Below, in pieces: positions 25,483-34,974 of a stretch of DNA of 64,000 bases. The notes beneath the pieces are model-generated. The model had not been told where the DNA came from and searched no databases. It worked only from the letters and a program-made list of their open reading frames with translations. The position numbers were made by a program, and so were the translations under genes. How positions within the stretch are numbered: position 1 is the stretch's first letter; every line of letters begins with the position of its first letter. Source of the stretch: Sulfitobacter sp. OXR-159 (lineage in GTDB: Bacteria; Pseudomonadota; Alphaproteobacteria; Rhodobacterales; Rhodobacteraceae); NCBI RefSeq assembly GCF_034377145.1, contig NZ_CP139707.1, positions 2,554,501-2,618,500 on the forward strand, written 5' to 3'.

Positions 25483-26841
25483 TCACAAAAGCGCCGTCAA
25501 CTCTGCCATGGCGCGCCGGTAGCCCGCCACGATCCGGTCACGCTGCCGGTGCCGCCCGCCCGTCACCGCATGCCGGCCCGCTGACCACAGATCCGTCACA
25601 ACCTGATCCTTCGCGGCAAAGACCAGACCGTCGAGCAGTTGCGCGGGCCGCAGCGCACAAAGTGCCGGGTCTTGGCTGTCGATCGCCGTCAGGTCGGCCC
25701 ATGCGCCCACTGCAATCTCGCCCCGGCCCCGGCCAAGCGCCTGCGCACCACCGCGCGCGGCCCCGGTATAAAGCGTCTCCCCGACCGAGCCTTCGCCCGG
25801 CACCATCACGTTGCGCGCCAGATCGCGCAGGCGTTGGGAATACTCCAAAGTGCGCAACTCTTCGGTCAATGAGATCAGCACGTTGGAATCCGACCCAATG
25901 CCAAACCGCCCCCCGGCAGCAAGGTACCCCGGCCCGTTGAACGGCCCATCGCCCAAATTCGCCTCTGTTACCGGGCAGAGCCCCGCCACCGCGCCGGTCC
26001 GGGCCAAGGCCGCCGTCTCTGCTTCGGTCATGTGGGTCGCATGGATCAGGCACCAGTTCCCGGTCACCTCAGCGTTCGCCAGCAACCAGTCCACCGGCCG
26101 CGCGCCGAGCCAGTCAGAGACGTCTGCGACTTCCTTGGGCTGTTCGGCGATGTGGATATGAGTCGACACCTCGGGATGCGCGGCCAGCACCTCGGCCAGT
26201 TCCGCCGGGGCTGTGGCGCGCAGCGAATGCGGCGCGATGCCGACGCGGCAGTCTGGGGGGAGATCAACTACCGCCCGTTTCGCCCGCTCCACCAGCGCAT
26301 TGAACTGCGCCACCCCATTGCCAAAACGCGCCTGACCCGGCTGCAAGGGCACCTGCCCCGCGCCACCGTAGGTATAGAGCACCGGCAGATGGGTTAGCCC
26401 GATCCCCGTCTCCGCCGCCGCCGCCGCGATCCGGGCCGAAAGCTCACCCAGATCATCATAGGGCGTGCCGTCGGGCTGGTGATGCAGGTAATGAAACTCG
26501 CCCACGCTGGCAAAACCCGCCTCTTGCATCTCAAGGAAAACAAAGGCGGCGATGGCCTCAATATGCGCGGGCGTGAGATGGGCGGTAAAGCGGTACATCA
26601 GGTCCCGCCACGTCCAGAAACTGTCTTTCCCCGCCATCCGCACCTCGGTCATCCCGGCCATGGCGCGTTGAAAGCTGTGGCTGTGCAGGTTGGCCAGCGC
26701 AGGCAGCAGGGTATCGACGCGGCTGTCGTCAGGATGGGGCGTTTGTCCGGTCTGCACCGCCGTGATGCGGCCCTCGGCAACCGTAATCCGAACGTCCCGC
26801 GCCCAGCCCTGCGGCAGTCTTGCGTGTTTTGCGAAAATCAT
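25483..26841 (-). CDS. hutF: Formimidoylglutamate deiminase
   Basis: HutF hydrolyses N-formimidoyl-L-glutamate to N-formyl-L-glutamate and ammonia. The 452-residue amidohydrolase has the metal motif LANLHSHSFQRAMAGMTE, later HIAEQPKE and CLIHATHMTEAE, and the catalytic Asp in FGIGSDSNVLISLTEEL. ATG at 26841 (MIFAKHARLPQGW) is chosen over one 11 codons upstream. It is divergent from hutIHGU across a GntR-type operator, so the pathway is one regulon. With HutG it forms the two-step deiminase/deformylase route rather than the one-step formimidoylglutamase route. Confidence 0.93.
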   Translation of the reverse strand: MIFAKHARLPQGWARDVRITVAEGRITAVQTGQTPHPDDSRVDTLLPALANLHSHSFQRAMAGMTEVRMAGKDSFWTWRDLMYRFTAHLTPAHIEAIAAFVFLEMQEAGFASVGEFHYLHHQPDGTPYDDLGELSARIAAAAAETGIGLTHLPVLYTYGGAGQVPLQPGQARFGNGVAQFNALVERAKRAVVDLPPDCRVGIAPHSLRATAPAELAEVLAAHPEVSTHIHIAEQPKEVADVSDWLGARPVDWLLANAEVTGNWCLIHATHMTEAETAALARTGAVAGLCPVTEANLGDGPFNGPGYLAAGGRFGIGSDSNVLISLTEELRTLEYSQRLRDLARNVMVPGEGSVGETLYTGAARGGAQALGRGRGEIAVGAWADLTAIDSQDPALCALRPAQLLDGLVFAAKDQVVTDLWSAGRHAVTGGRHRQRDRIVAGYRRAMAELTALL

Positions 26842-26861
26842 TTGACGGCCTTTCGGTTTTT

Positions 26862-26875
26862 TATGTATAGACATA
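26862..26875. promoter_or_regulatory. Probable HutC operator between hutF and hutI
   Basis: TATGT-ATAG-ACATA is an inverted repeat whose core GTATAGAC matches the GT-N-TA-N-AC rule for operators of the HutC subfamily of GntR regulators. It lies 21 bases upstream of hutF and 52 bases upstream of hutI, in an AT-rich stretch that could hold both promoters. The regulator HutC is encoded at the other end of the locus. Confidence 0.7.
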
Positions 26876-26927
26876 TAACAATTAAAACCGCGTTAGAAAA
26901 GTAAAACCTCAGGAGGGGGCGACAGAG

Positions 26928-28136
26928 ATGGCAGAGCATGACCGGGTCTTGATCGACCTCACCGCCGCGACCTTGGACGGCGCAGAACCCTATGGAATGA
27001 TTGAGAATGCAGCGATTGCGATTGCCGGGAGCCAGATCGCATGGGTCGGCCCGCGCCTTGACCTGCCACGGGCCTACCGCCACCAGCCGACAGAATCACT
27101 GGGCCACCGCCTCGTCACCCCCGGTCTGATCGACTGCCACACACATATCGTCCACGGCGGCGACCGCGCGCGCGAGTTCGAAATGCGCCTTGAAGGAGCC
27201 AGCTACGAAGAAGTCGCCCGCGCCGGGGGCGGCATCGTCTCAACCGTCACCGCCACCCGCGCCGCCAGTGATGCCGATCTGCTGGCGGATGCCCTGCGCC
27301 GCGTCGATGTGTTGATCGCCGAAGGCGTCACGGGGATCGAGATCAAATCCGGCTATGGTTTGGACATCGAGACCGAGCTGCGCATGCTCCGCACCGCCCG
27401 CGCCGTTGGCGGGCAGCGCCCGATCCGGGTGCGGACGACCTTCCTCGGCGCGCACGCCGTGCCAGCCGAATACGCAGGCCGCGCTGACGCCTATATCGAC
27501 GAAGTCTGCATCCCCGCCCTACGCGCCGCCCATGCCGAGGGGCTGGTCGATGCGGTCGATGGATTCTGCGAGGGCATCGCCTTTCAGCCTGCCCAGATCG
27601 CGCGGGTCTTTGACGTAGCGCGGGAATTGGGGCTGCCGGTGAAACTCCATGCCGAGCAACTGTCGAACTTAGGCGGCGCGAAACTCGCGGCCTCCTATGG
27701 CGCGCTGTCGGCGGATCATATCGAATACCTCGACGCGGACGGCGTGAAAGCGATGGCCAAGGCGGGCACCGTCGCCGTCATCCTCCCCGGTGCGTTTTAT
27801 ACCCTGCGCGAAACCCAAGCGCCCCCGATTGATCTGCTGCGCAAACACGGCGTGCCGATGGCGCTGGCGACGGATATCAACCCCGGGTCGTCGCCGCTGA
27901 ACTCCCTGCTGCTGACGCTCAACATGGGCTGCACCCTGTTCCGCATGACCCCCGAAGAGGCGCTGCGCGGTGCCACGCAGCACGCCGCCCGCGCGCTTGG
28001 GCTGGGCGGCTGCGGCATGATCCGCCCCGGCCTGCGCGCCGACCTCGCCGTTTGGGATATCAAACACCCTGCCGAGCTTGCCTATCGCATCGGCTTCAAC
28101 CCGCTTCATTCTCGCATTTTCGGAGGCCAATCGTGA
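26928..28136 (+). CDS. hutI: Imidazolonepropionase
   Basis: Third step of histidine degradation, opening the imidazolone ring to N-formimidoyl-L-glutamate. The 402-residue amidohydrolase has the metal motif [21 protein letters not shown], given here in part as [12 protein letters not shown], then KLHAEQLSN, and [12 protein letters not shown] near the C-terminus. An AGGAGGGGG ribosome-binding sequence precedes the start. The stop overlaps the hutH start by four bases, and it is the first gene of hutIHGU. Confidence 0.95.
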   Translation: MAEHDRVLIDLTAATLDGAEPYGMIENAAIAIAGSQIAWVGPRLDLPRAYRHQPTESLGHRLVTPGLIDCHTHIVHGGDRAREFEMRLEGASYEEVARAGGGIVSTVTATRAASDADLLADALRRVDVLIAEGVTGIEIKSGYGLDIETELRMLRTARAVGGQRPIRVRTTFLGAHAVPAEYAGRADAYIDEVCIPALRAAHAEGLVDAVDGFCEGIAFQPAQIARVFDVARELGLPVKLHAEQLSNLGGAKLAASYGALSADHIEYLDADGVKAMAKAGTVAVILPGAFYTLRETQAPPIDLLRKHGVPMALATDINPGSSPLNSLLLTLNMGCTLFRMTPEEALRGATQHAARALGLGGCGMIRPGLRADLAVWDIKHPAELAYRIGFNPLHSRIFGGQS

Positions 28137-29671
28137 CCACCCTGACCCTCACCCCCGGCGCGGCCACCTTGGACGATCTGGCCCGCATCTACCGCGAAGA
28201 GGCATCGGTGAGGCTCGACCCCGCCTGCCGCCCAGCGATTGAACTGGCCCATGCGCGCATTGCCAAAGCGGTGGCGGGCGCGGATGCCGTCTACGGCGTG
28301 AACACCGGTTTCGGCAAGCTCGCCTCGGTCAAGATCGCCTCAGATGACACGGCCACCCTGCAACGCAACCTGATCCTGTCGCATTGCTGCGGCGTCGGCC
28401 CGGCGATCCCGCGCGGCCATGCGCGGCTCTTGATGGCGCTCAAACTGCTGAGCCTTGGGCGCGGCGCCTCAGGCGTGCGGCTGGCGGTCGTTGACCTGAT
28501 CGAAGCCATGCTGGAGCGTGGCGTGACCCCGGTGATCCCGGCGCAAGGATCGGTCGGTGCCTCAGGCGATCTGGCCCCCTTGGCCCATATGGCCGCCGCG
28601 ATGATGGGCCACGGCGAGGCGGAAATTGAGGGCCGCGTCATGCCCGGCGGCGCGGCGCTGACCGCCGCGGGTCTCACCCCGCTGGAGTTCGGCCCGAAAG
28701 AAGGGCTGGCGCTGATCAACGGCACGCAGTTTTCGACCGCCTTCGCGCTGGCGGGGCTGTTTGACGCATGGCGGGCGGCAAACTCGGCGTTGGTGATCTC
28801 GGCCCTGTCGACCGATGCGATCATGGGCTCCACCGCGCCCCTACAACCGGAGATCCATGCCCTACGCGGCCATCGAGGCCAGATCGAAGCGGGCGAGACG
28901 ATGCGTACCCTGCTCAACGGCTCGGAAATCCGCGAAAGCCATGTGGCGAATGATGTCCGCGTCCAAGACCCCTATTGCATCCGTTGCCAGCCGCAGGTGA
29001 CCGGGGCCGCGATGGACGTGCTGCGCATGGCCGCCCGCACGCTTGAGGTTGAAGCCAACGCCGCCACCGACAACCCGCTGGTGCTGGTCGGCGCTGACCT
29101 GATCGTCTCTGGCGGGAATTTCCATGCCGAACCGGTGGGTTTTGCCGCCGATATGATCGCACTGGCCGTGGCCGAAATCGGAGCCATCGCGCAGCGCCGC
29201 GTGGCGTTGATCGTGGACCCGGTGCTCAGCTTCAACCTGCCGCCCTTCCTCACGCCAAACCCCGGCCTCAACAGCGGCTATATGATCGCCGAAGTCACCA
29301 CCGCCGCCCTTATGAGCGAGAACAAGCACCTCGCCAATCCGTGCGTCACCGACAGCACGCCGACCTCGGCCAACCAAGAGGATCACGTCAGCATGGCCGC
29401 CCATGGCGCGCGGCGGCTGGGGCAGATGATCGACAACCTAAACCGCATCTTGGGGGTCGAGTTGCTCTGCGCGGCACAAGGCATCGACTTTCGCGCGCCG
29501 TTGGCGACCAGCGAGACATTGCAGCGTGTGGTGAAACGGGTCCGCAAGGATGTCGCGACGCTGGATGAGGACCGTTACCTCGCCCCCGATCTGGAACGGG
29601 CCGCGCGGATGGTGGCCGAGGGCGAGATCACCCGCGCCGCCGCCCTCGACATGCCGGAGCTTTCCACATGA
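28133..29671 (+). CDS. hutH: Histidine ammonia-lyase
   Basis: First step of histidine breakdown: histidine to urocanate and ammonia. The 512-residue enzyme has the Ala-Ser-Gly triad that forms the MIO prosthetic group in [14 protein letters not shown], and [11 protein letters not shown] near the N-terminus. The start is GTG at 28133 inside the hutI stop (GTGA), giving MTTLTLTPG; the open frame upstream lies in hutI. An AGG-rich ribosome site (CGGAGG) precedes it. It overlaps hutG by four bases. Confidence 0.95.
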   Translation: MTTLTLTPGAATLDDLARIYREEASVRLDPACRPAIELAHARIAKAVAGADAVYGVNTGFGKLASVKIASDDTATLQRNLILSHCCGVGPAIPRGHARLLMALKLLSLGRGASGVRLAVVDLIEAMLERGVTPVIPAQGSVGASGDLAPLAHMAAAMMGHGEAEIEGRVMPGGAALTAAGLTPLEFGPKEGLALINGTQFSTAFALAGLFDAWRAANSALVISALSTDAIMGSTAPLQPEIHALRGHRGQIEAGETMRTLLNGSEIRESHVANDVRVQDPYCIRCQPQVTGAAMDVLRMAARTLEVEANAATDNPLVLVGADLIVSGGNFHAEPVGFAADMIALAVAEIGAIAQRRVALIVDPVLSFNLPPFLTPNPGLNSGYMIAEVTTAALMSENKHLANPCVTDSTPTSANQEDHVSMAAHGARRLGQMIDNLNRILGVELLCAAQGIDFRAPLATSETLQRVVKRVRKDVATLDEDRYLAPDLERAARMVAEGEITRAAALDMPELST

Positions 29672-30483
29672 CCTCTGCTGAGATCACACCTGTCGAGATC
29701 ACCCGAAGCGACAGCCCCATCGTGCTTGGCCTGCCGCATACCGGCACCGATCTGCCCGATATTGTGCGCCGCGATCTGAACCCGCGCGGGCGCGAACTGG
29801 CAGATACCGATTGGCATATTCATCGACTTTACCAAGGGTTGCTGCCCGGCGCGACCACCGTGCGCGCGACCTTCCACCGCTATGTGATCGACGCCAACCG
29901 CGACCCTTCGGGTGCATCGCTCTATCCCGGTCAGAACACCACCGGGCTGGTGCCGTTGACCGATTTCGACGGGCAGGACATCTGGACCACCCCGCCCAGC
30001 GAAGCCGAGATCGAGGCCCGCCGCAAGACATTCCACGCCCCCTATCACGCGGCGCTCGAGGCGGAACTGGCCCGCGTGCGCGACCTGCACGGGGTCGCGA
30101 CCCTCTATGACTGTCACTCCATCCGCTCGCTGATCCCCTTCCTCTTTGACGGCCCCTTGCCCGATTTCAACATCGGCACGAACCTCGGCACCACCTGCGC
30201 GCCTGAGATCGAAGCCGCCGTCGCGGACATCTGCGCCGCCGCCCCCGGCTATACCTCTGTCACCAACGGACGTTTTAAAGGCGGCTGGACCACCCGGCAC
30301 TATGGCCGCCCCGCCGAAGGGATCCACGCGATCCAGATGGAGTTGGCGCAAAGCACCTACCTCGACACAGAAGCCCCACCTTGGCCCTATGACCCCGACA
30401 AAGCCGCGCGGCTGCGCGGGCACCTGACGGACATCCTGACAACTCTGGCCGTCCTGGCCCCTACCCTGAAAGGCACATCATGA
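29668..30483 (+). CDS. hutG: N-formylglutamate deformylase
   Basis: Hydrolyses N-formyl-L-glutamate to glutamate and formate, completing the HutF-dependent branch. The 271-residue protein belongs to the N-formylglutamate amidohydrolase family: [41 protein letters not shown] and [18 protein letters not shown] carry the metal and substrate residues. It is unrelated to arginase-type HutG. Start and stop overlap hutH and hutU by four bases each. Confidence 0.94.
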   Translation: MTSAEITPVEITRSDSPIVLGLPHTGTDLPDIVRRDLNPRGRELADTDWHIHRLYQGLLPGATTVRATFHRYVIDANRDPSGASLYPGQNTTGLVPLTDFDGQDIWTTPPSEAEIEARRKTFHAPYHAALEAELARVRDLHGVATLYDCHSIRSLIPFLFDGPLPDFNIGTNLGTTCAPEIEAAVADICAAAPGYTSVTNGRFKGGWTTRHYGRPAEGIHAIQMELAQSTYLDTEAPPWPYDPDKAARLRGHLTDILTTLAVLAPTLKGTS

Positions 30484-32147
30484 GCGATCCGCGCAAGAAC
30501 ACCCGTGACGTCTATCCCGCCACCGGCACCGAGCTTTCGGCGAAAAGCTGGCTCACCGAAGCGCCCCTGCGGATGCTGATGAACAACCTGCACCCAGACG
30601 TGGCCGAGAACCCGCATGAGATGGTCGTCTATGGTGGCATCGGCCGTGCGGCGCGGACGTGGAAAGATTACGACCAGATCGTCGCCTCGCTCCGCGCGCT
30701 CGAAGACGACCAAACGCTGCTGGTGCAATCGGGCAAACCCGTGGGTGTCTTCCAAACCCATAAAGACGCGCCCCGCGTGTTGATCGCCAACTCCAACCTC
30801 GTGCCGCATTGGGCGAATTGGGATCACTTCAACGAACTCGATAAAAAGGGTCTGGCGATGTACGGCCAGATGACCGCAGGCTCGTGGATCTACATCGGCT
30901 CCCAAGGCATCGTGCAGGGCACCTATGAGACATTTGTCGAGGCGGGCCGCCAGCATTATGGCGGCGATCTGACCGGCAAATGGATCCTCACCGGCGGGCT
31001 TGGCGGCATGGGCGGCGCGCAGCCTTTGGCGGCGGTGATGGCCGGGGCTTGTTGCCTCGCGGTCGAGTGCAATCCCGACAGCATCGATTTCCGTCTGCGC
31101 ACAAAATACGTCGATGAAAAAGCCGAAACACTCGACGAAGCGCTGGAGATGATCGAGCGTTGGACCGCTGCCGGAGAAGCGAAATCCGTGGCCCTCTTGG
31201 GCAATGCCGCCGATGTCTTTCCCGAACTGGTGAAACGCGGCATGCGCCCCGATATCGTGACCGATCAGACCAGCGCCCATGACCCGGTGAACGGCTATCT
31301 GCCGCAGGGTTGGAGCATGGCCGACTGGCGCGAGAAGCGCGAGAGTGCCCCCAAGGCGGTCGAACGCGCCGCCCGCGCCTCAATGAAGGTACAAGTCAAA
31401 GCGATGGTCGATTTTCACGCGGCGGGCATCCCCACGGTCGACTATGGCAACAACATCCGCCAGATGGCGCTGGAGGAAGGGTTAGACAACGCCTTTGATT
31501 TCCCCGGCTTTGTCCCCGCCTACATTCGCCCGCTGTTTTGCCGGGGCGTGGGGCCGTTCCGCTGGGCGGCGCTGTCAGGCGATCCGGAGGATATTTACAA
31601 GACCGATGCCAAGGTGAAAGAAATCCTCTCCGAAGATACGCACCTGCACAACTGGCTCGATATGGCCCGCGAGCGTATTTCCTTCCAAGGTCTGCCCGCA
31701 CGGATCTGCTGGGTGGGTCTGGGTGTGCGCCACAAGCTCGGTCTCGCCTTCAACGAGATGGTCCGCACTGGCGAGCTAAGCGCGCCCATCGTGATCGGGC
31801 GCGACCACCTCGACAGTGGTTCCGTCGCCTCGCCCAACCGCGAGACAGAGGCGATGAAAGACGGCTCTGATGCCGTGTCGGATTGGCCGCTGCTAAACGC
31901 GCTTTTGAACACTGCCTCGGGGGCCACTTGGGTATCTCTGCACCACGGTGGCGGGGTTGGCATGGGCTTCTCGCAGCACTCCGGCATGGTGATCTGCTGT
32001 GACGGGTCCGAAGACGCTGACCGTCGCATCGAACGGGTTCTGTGGAACGATCCGGCGACGGGCGTGATGCGCCATGCGGATGCGGGCTATGACGAAGCGC
32101 TTGATTGCGCCCGCGAACACGGGCTGAACCTGCCGGGCATCCTTTGA
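30480..32147 (+). CDS. hutU: Urocanate hydratase
   Basis: Adds water to urocanate to form imidazolonepropionate, using tightly bound NAD. The 555-residue length is typical. The NAD site is [19 protein letters not shown], and the conserved cysteine region is [15 protein letters not shown]. It is the last gene of hutIHGU, and 34 bases of spacer with a weak GC hairpin (around 32160-32178) separate its stop from the convergent hutC. Confidence 0.96.
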   Translation: MSDPRKNTRDVYPATGTELSAKSWLTEAPLRMLMNNLHPDVAENPHEMVVYGGIGRAARTWKDYDQIVASLRALEDDQTLLVQSGKPVGVFQTHKDAPRVLIANSNLVPHWANWDHFNELDKKGLAMYGQMTAGSWIYIGSQGIVQGTYETFVEAGRQHYGGDLTGKWILTGGLGGMGGAQPLAAVMAGACCLAVECNPDSIDFRLRTKYVDEKAETLDEALEMIERWTAAGEAKSVALLGNAADVFPELVKRGMRPDIVTDQTSAHDPVNGYLPQGWSMADWREKRESAPKAVERAARASMKVQVKAMVDFHAAGIPTVDYGNNIRQMALEEGLDNAFDFPGFVPAYIRPLFCRGVGPFRWAALSGDPEDIYKTDAKVKEILSEDTHLHNWLDMARERISFQGLPARICWVGLGVRHKLGLAFNEMVRTGELSAPIVIGRDHLDSGSVASPNRETEAMKDGSDAVSDWPLLNALLNTASGATWVSLHHGGGVGMGFSQHSGMVICCDGSEDADRRIERVLWNDPATGVMRHADAGYDEALDCAREHGLNLPGIL

Positions 32148-32181
32148 ACCTCACGCGCCGCCGCCTTAGCGTGGCGGTGCA

Positions 32182-32871
32182 TCAATAGCGGGTCGTCAGC
32201 CGGTGACCGGGGCGATGCGACAGGCGCACATAGGTCACCGCCTGCCCCTCCCACCATGTCGAACGCTCGACCGTGAAAACCGGATCACCCAAGGCGCAGG
32301 CGAGATACTCACTCAGCCGCTGATCGGCCAGTCCGGCGGAGAGGCTGATCTCAACATCCGAAAAAGGTATTGCCGAGATCAGCCATTCGTTCGGCCCCAC
32401 CTCTGCAAAATCCTCCTCCCGCGCCTGCGGCAGGGTCGCAAGGTTGATCCAGCGGTCTTCATATTGATAGGGATCGCCATCGGCGTAATGCATACAGACC
32501 AGATGCAGCGCCTCGCTGCCTGCGGTCAGTTTCAGCCGCGCGCGCAACCAGTCCGGCGCAGGCTCAACCGCGTGGCTCACCAGCGAATAGCGATAATCAG
32601 CGCCCTTCTCTTCGATCTCGGCCCGGACCAGCGGAATGTCGAAGCGCGCCTGCCGCACCGGGGCCATGCGCACCCGCGTCCCGGCTTTGCGGCGGCGTTC
32701 GATAAACCCTTCGTCGGCCAATTCGCGCATGGCGCGGTTGACCGTCGCGCGGGCGCAGCCATAGGTCTCGGCCAGATCGACCTCATTGGGCACAAGACTA
32801 CCCAGAGGCCATTCCCCCTTGGTGATCTTTGACAGGATGTCGGTTTTCACATCCCGGTAGGTGACTTTCAT
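32182..32871 (-). CDS. hutC: Histidine utilisation repressor, GntR family
   Basis: HutC represses hut genes and is released by urocanate. The 229-residue protein has an N-terminal GntR winged helix (about 5-70; LVPNEVDLAETYGCARATVNRAMREL) and a C-terminal UTRA ligand domain (about 90-225). Its place at the end of hutIHGU and the HutC-type operator between hutF and hutI together support the assignment. It is convergent with hutU and has its own promoter facing the hydrolase gene at 33056. Confidence 0.93.
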   Translation of the reverse strand: MKVTYRDVKTDILSKITKGEWPLGSLVPNEVDLAETYGCARATVNRAMRELADEGFIERRRKAGTRVRMAPVRQARFDIPLVRAEIEEKGADYRYSLVSHAVEPAPDWLRARLKLTAGSEALHLVCMHYADGDPYQYEDRWINLATLPQAREEDFAEVGPNEWLISAIPFSDVEISLSAGLADQRLSEYLACALGDPVFTVERSTWWEGQAVTYVRLSHRPGHRLTTRY

Positions 32872-33055
32872 AAGAACGGCCCTGCTGGGTTCATGACTGT
32901 TTTATCAAGCATTACACTAGATCAATCGTCAGCCCAAGCGCCCCCGCGCGCCCCACCCGGAGAGAAACCGCCTGAGCCGGGGCGCGGGTCTTGCCTCGCC
33001 CCGCGTTTGCTGGAAAATTACGCGCCACCTGCCCCCTCACCCAGAAAGGCCGCCC

Positions 33056-33577
33056 ATGCGCGTTCAGCCCCCGAAAATCCGCACCGCCGCTTTGATGCTG
33101 GGCCTTGGCCTGCTCGCCGCTTGTGGCGGTAAGCAGACCGAAGTGGTCGCGGTCCCGGTGGGTGAGGTGGAGTGTATGGCGCGGGCGATGTATTTCGAAT
33201 CCAACCGCTCCAGCCGCGACGGGATGGTCGCCGTGGGCACGGTGGTGTTGAACCGAGTCCATTCCGAAGCCTTCCCCGATACGGTCTGCGGGGTGGTCGG
33301 CCAGCGCAATCAGTTCGCACCGGGCGTGATGACGAAACCGATGAGCGACCGCGGGGCCCCATTGGCCCGCGCCACGGCGCTGGCGGTGCTTCAAGGTGAG
33401 CGGCACCCCAAGGTCACCCGCGCGAAATTCTTCCACGCCGCGTGGTACAATGCCAATTACAACAACATGCATTACGTGGTGACCGCAGGCGGCAATGCCT
33501 TTTACGAAAAGCGCCGTCCGGCCCTTGTGACCACGCCCAGCCCGCTGCCGCCGCTCGAAGGGATCACCCCCCTCTGA
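33056..33577 (+). CDS. Cell wall hydrolase, SleB family lipoprotein
   Basis: A 173-residue exported protein. The N-terminal segment (IRTAALMLGLGLLAAC) ends in a lipobox LAAC. The rest is a Hydrolase_2 (SleB-like) domain: EVECMARAMYFESNRSSRDG with the catalytic Glu region, GTVVLNRV, CGVVGQRNQFAPGV and AWYNANYNNMHYV. Such enzymes cleave peptidoglycan, in this case probably from an outer-membrane anchor. The gene ends four bases from the convergent YqaA-like gene. Confidence 0.85.
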   Translation: MRVQPPKIRTAALMLGLGLLAACGGKQTEVVAVPVGEVECMARAMYFESNRSSRDGMVAVGTVVLNRVHSEAFPDTVCGVVGQRNQFAPGVMTKPMSDRGAPLARATALAVLQGERHPKVTRAKFFHAAWYNANYNNMHYVVTAGGNAFYEKRRPALVTTPSPLPPLEGITPL

Positions 33578-33580
33578 GCC

Positions 33581-34009
33581 TCACAGAACCCCACGCGCGA
33601 GCAGGATCAGCACCAAATAGCGCCCGCCTTTGGCAAGGGTGACAATCAGCAAAAAGCGCCAAAGCGGTTCGCGCATCATGCCCGCAGCTAAGGTCAGCGG
33701 ATCGCCGATGATCGGCACCCAACTGGCCAGCAGGCTCCAATAGCCCCAGCGTTGATACCAGCCCGAGGCTCGCGCCATTTGCCGCGCCGAGAAAGGAAAC
33801 CAGCGGTGATCGGCAAAATGGCTGAGGTAGCGCCCGAGCAGCCAGTTCAGCAGCGAGCCCAGCACATTCCCCAGCGTCGCCACAAGCCACAACAGCGCCG
33901 CGGCATGGGCACCCGACCACATCAGCCCCAAAAGCACCGCTTCGGATTGCGCGGGGATCAGCGTCGCCGCCAGCAGCGCCGCGAAGAACAGGCTCAGCAG
34001 GGCCAGCAT
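33581..34009 (-). CDS. YqaA/DedA-like inner membrane protein
   Basis: A 142-residue integral membrane protein with four predicted helices. It belongs to the SNARE-associated (DedA-type) superfamily, YqaA branch: LIPAQSEAVLLGLMW, GNVLGSLLNWLLGRY and WVPIIGDPLTLAAGMMR include the conserved G-N and P-x-x-x-D residues. The family has proposed lipid or flippase-related roles, not proven for YqaA. ATG at 34009 starts the first helix; the frame to 34126 is not supported. A 126-base gap separates it from hemP. Confidence 0.87.
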   Translation of the reverse strand: MLALLSLFFAALLAATLIPAQSEAVLLGLMWSGAHAAALLWLVATLGNVLGSLLNWLLGRYLSHFADHRWFPFSARQMARASGWYQRWGYWSLLASWVPIIGDPLTLAAGMMREPLWRFLLIVTLAKGGRYLVLILLARGVL

Positions 34010-34135
34010 GTCAGCGGCGAAGGACGGAAAAGGCAAAAAGGCCGGGCATATCGCGTCAGTAAAGACGCCGTGGCGCGAGGGCAAGCCGCAGCCGCGCCTT
34101 AGGCGTTCCGCGCCGCACTTGGGCAACTGCGCGGC

Positions 34136-34309
34136 CTACTTCGTCAGGATCAATTTCCCTGCCCGCGTGATGCGCAGCGTATAGGTTTGGCCGTCCAGCA
34201 CGATATTCGCCGTCGAGCCGTTGGGCACCAAGGCACGCGCATCATGCACGGCGTCTTCGACCGGTTGGCCTGCGGGCGAGGGAACGGGCAGCTTTTGCAT
34301 CAGGCTCAT
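34136..34309 (-). CDS. hemP: Hemin uptake protein HemP
   Basis: A 57-residue protein. The C-terminal half, ANIVLDGQTYTLRITRAGKL followed by ILTK, is the HemP core signature; the N-terminal part is variable. HemP is a small protein found with haem-uptake genes and in some bacteria acts as a positive regulator of them. The start ATG (34309) overlaps the stop of the 84-residue gene upstream (ATGA), so the two are translationally coupled. The haem context is a ChaN protein and a haem-monooxygenase-like protein on the same strand; no haem receptor or ABC genes are in the window. Confidence 0.9.
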   Translation of the reverse strand: MSLMQKLPVPSPAGQPVEDAVHDARALVPNGSTANIVLDGQTYTLRITRAGKLILTK

Positions 34310-34560
34310 CCTGCGTCCCCCATCTGGCGGGCGCGTTGCAGATCAATGAGGTGCTCAAGGCCAAAGCCATCGCAGGGCGCGGTATCGTTGCTGCCAAGCG
34401 CGATATCGCGCCAGCTGTTGTTGGATTGAGTCTGTAGCCGGGCATGGGCCATTGGCTCGGGCGTGGTCACGGGTGTCCTCACGGGGGCGGGCTCCTTTCC
34501 ATTGACATCCGGGCTTCCGACGCGCGGTGGCTTGGACAGTTTCGGCGTAAAGTCGTTCAT
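34306..34560 (-). CDS. Hypothetical protein, coupled to hemP
   Basis: An 84-residue, proline-rich, soluble protein without signal peptide or membrane segment. No family is recognised. The C-terminal part LEHLIDLQRARQMGDAG is probably helical, the first half looks disordered. Support for coding comes from its four-base overlap with hemP and its position in a same-strand iron cluster. Its own promoter may be the AT-rich stretch just upstream at 34595-34620. Confidence 0.6.
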   Translation of the reverse strand: MNDFTPKLSKPPRVGSPDVNGKEPAPVRTPVTTPEPMAHARLQTQSNNSWRDIALGSNDTAPCDGFGLEHLIDLQRARQMGDAG

Positions 34561-34594
34561 ACCCCGGCCAAAATACCGGGCTCTTATAACGGCT

Positions 34595-34620
34595 ACTTAA
34601 TCCGATTATTTTAGTCAAGT
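34595..34620 (-). promoter_or_regulatory. AT-rich promoter/operator candidate for the hemP pair
   Basis: On the minus strand the sequence holds TTGACTAAAATAATCGG, a quasi-palindrome (YYGAYT-N5-ARTCRR), ending in TTAAGT. It lies 35-60 bases upstream of the 84-residue gene. TTGACT could be a -35 element. The setting suggests an iron-responsive box of the type bound by IscR or Irr in Rhodobacterales; which regulator is not deducible by eye. Confidence 0.4.
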
Positions 34621-34645
34621 ATAGAAAGGCCCAGCCTGCCCCGCG

Positions 34646-34963
34646 TCAGACCGCTTCGATTTGCTGAATGGTCTGAAAGCCCTCGAACCGTGGCGCGCCT
34701 TCGTGCAGCTTGCGGGTTTGCCCCGCCCGCGCATGCGCCGCGCGAAAGGCGTCGCTGGTGGTCCATGCCCGAAAATGCGCTTCGCTTTCCCAAATCGTGT
34801 GCGAGGCATAGAGGATCGTCCCTTCCTCTTCCGGCCCCTTGAGCATGTGGAAGGACACAAACCCCTCCGTCTCTTTCAGATGGCTTTCGCGGTTCAGCCA
34901 TAGCTCTTCGAATGCGGCGGCATTCTCGGGCAGTACAGTGAAACGGTTCATGGCAAGGTACAT
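34646..34963 (-). CDS. Antibiotic biosynthesis monooxygenase-type protein, haem-degrading (HmoA/IsdG-like) candidate
   Basis: A 105-residue dimeric ferredoxin-like ABM-fold protein: NRFTVLPENAAAFEELW, RESHLKETEGFVSFHMLKG and ILYASHTIWESEAHFRAW. These segments match the small ABM proteins annotated as haem monooxygenases HmoA/HmoB. The function is inferred from fold plus neighbours (ChaN upstream by 11 bases, HemP downstream). A generic ABM role cannot be excluded, because the catalytic Asn-Trp-His set of IsdG is not clearly readable here. Confidence 0.75.
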   Translation of the reverse strand: MYLAMNRFTVLPENAAAFEELWLNRESHLKETEGFVSFHMLKGPEEEGTILYASHTIWESEAHFRAWTTSDAFRAAHARAGQTRKLHEGAPRFEGFQTIQQIEAV

Positions 34964-34974
34964 GGGCGGGTCCT

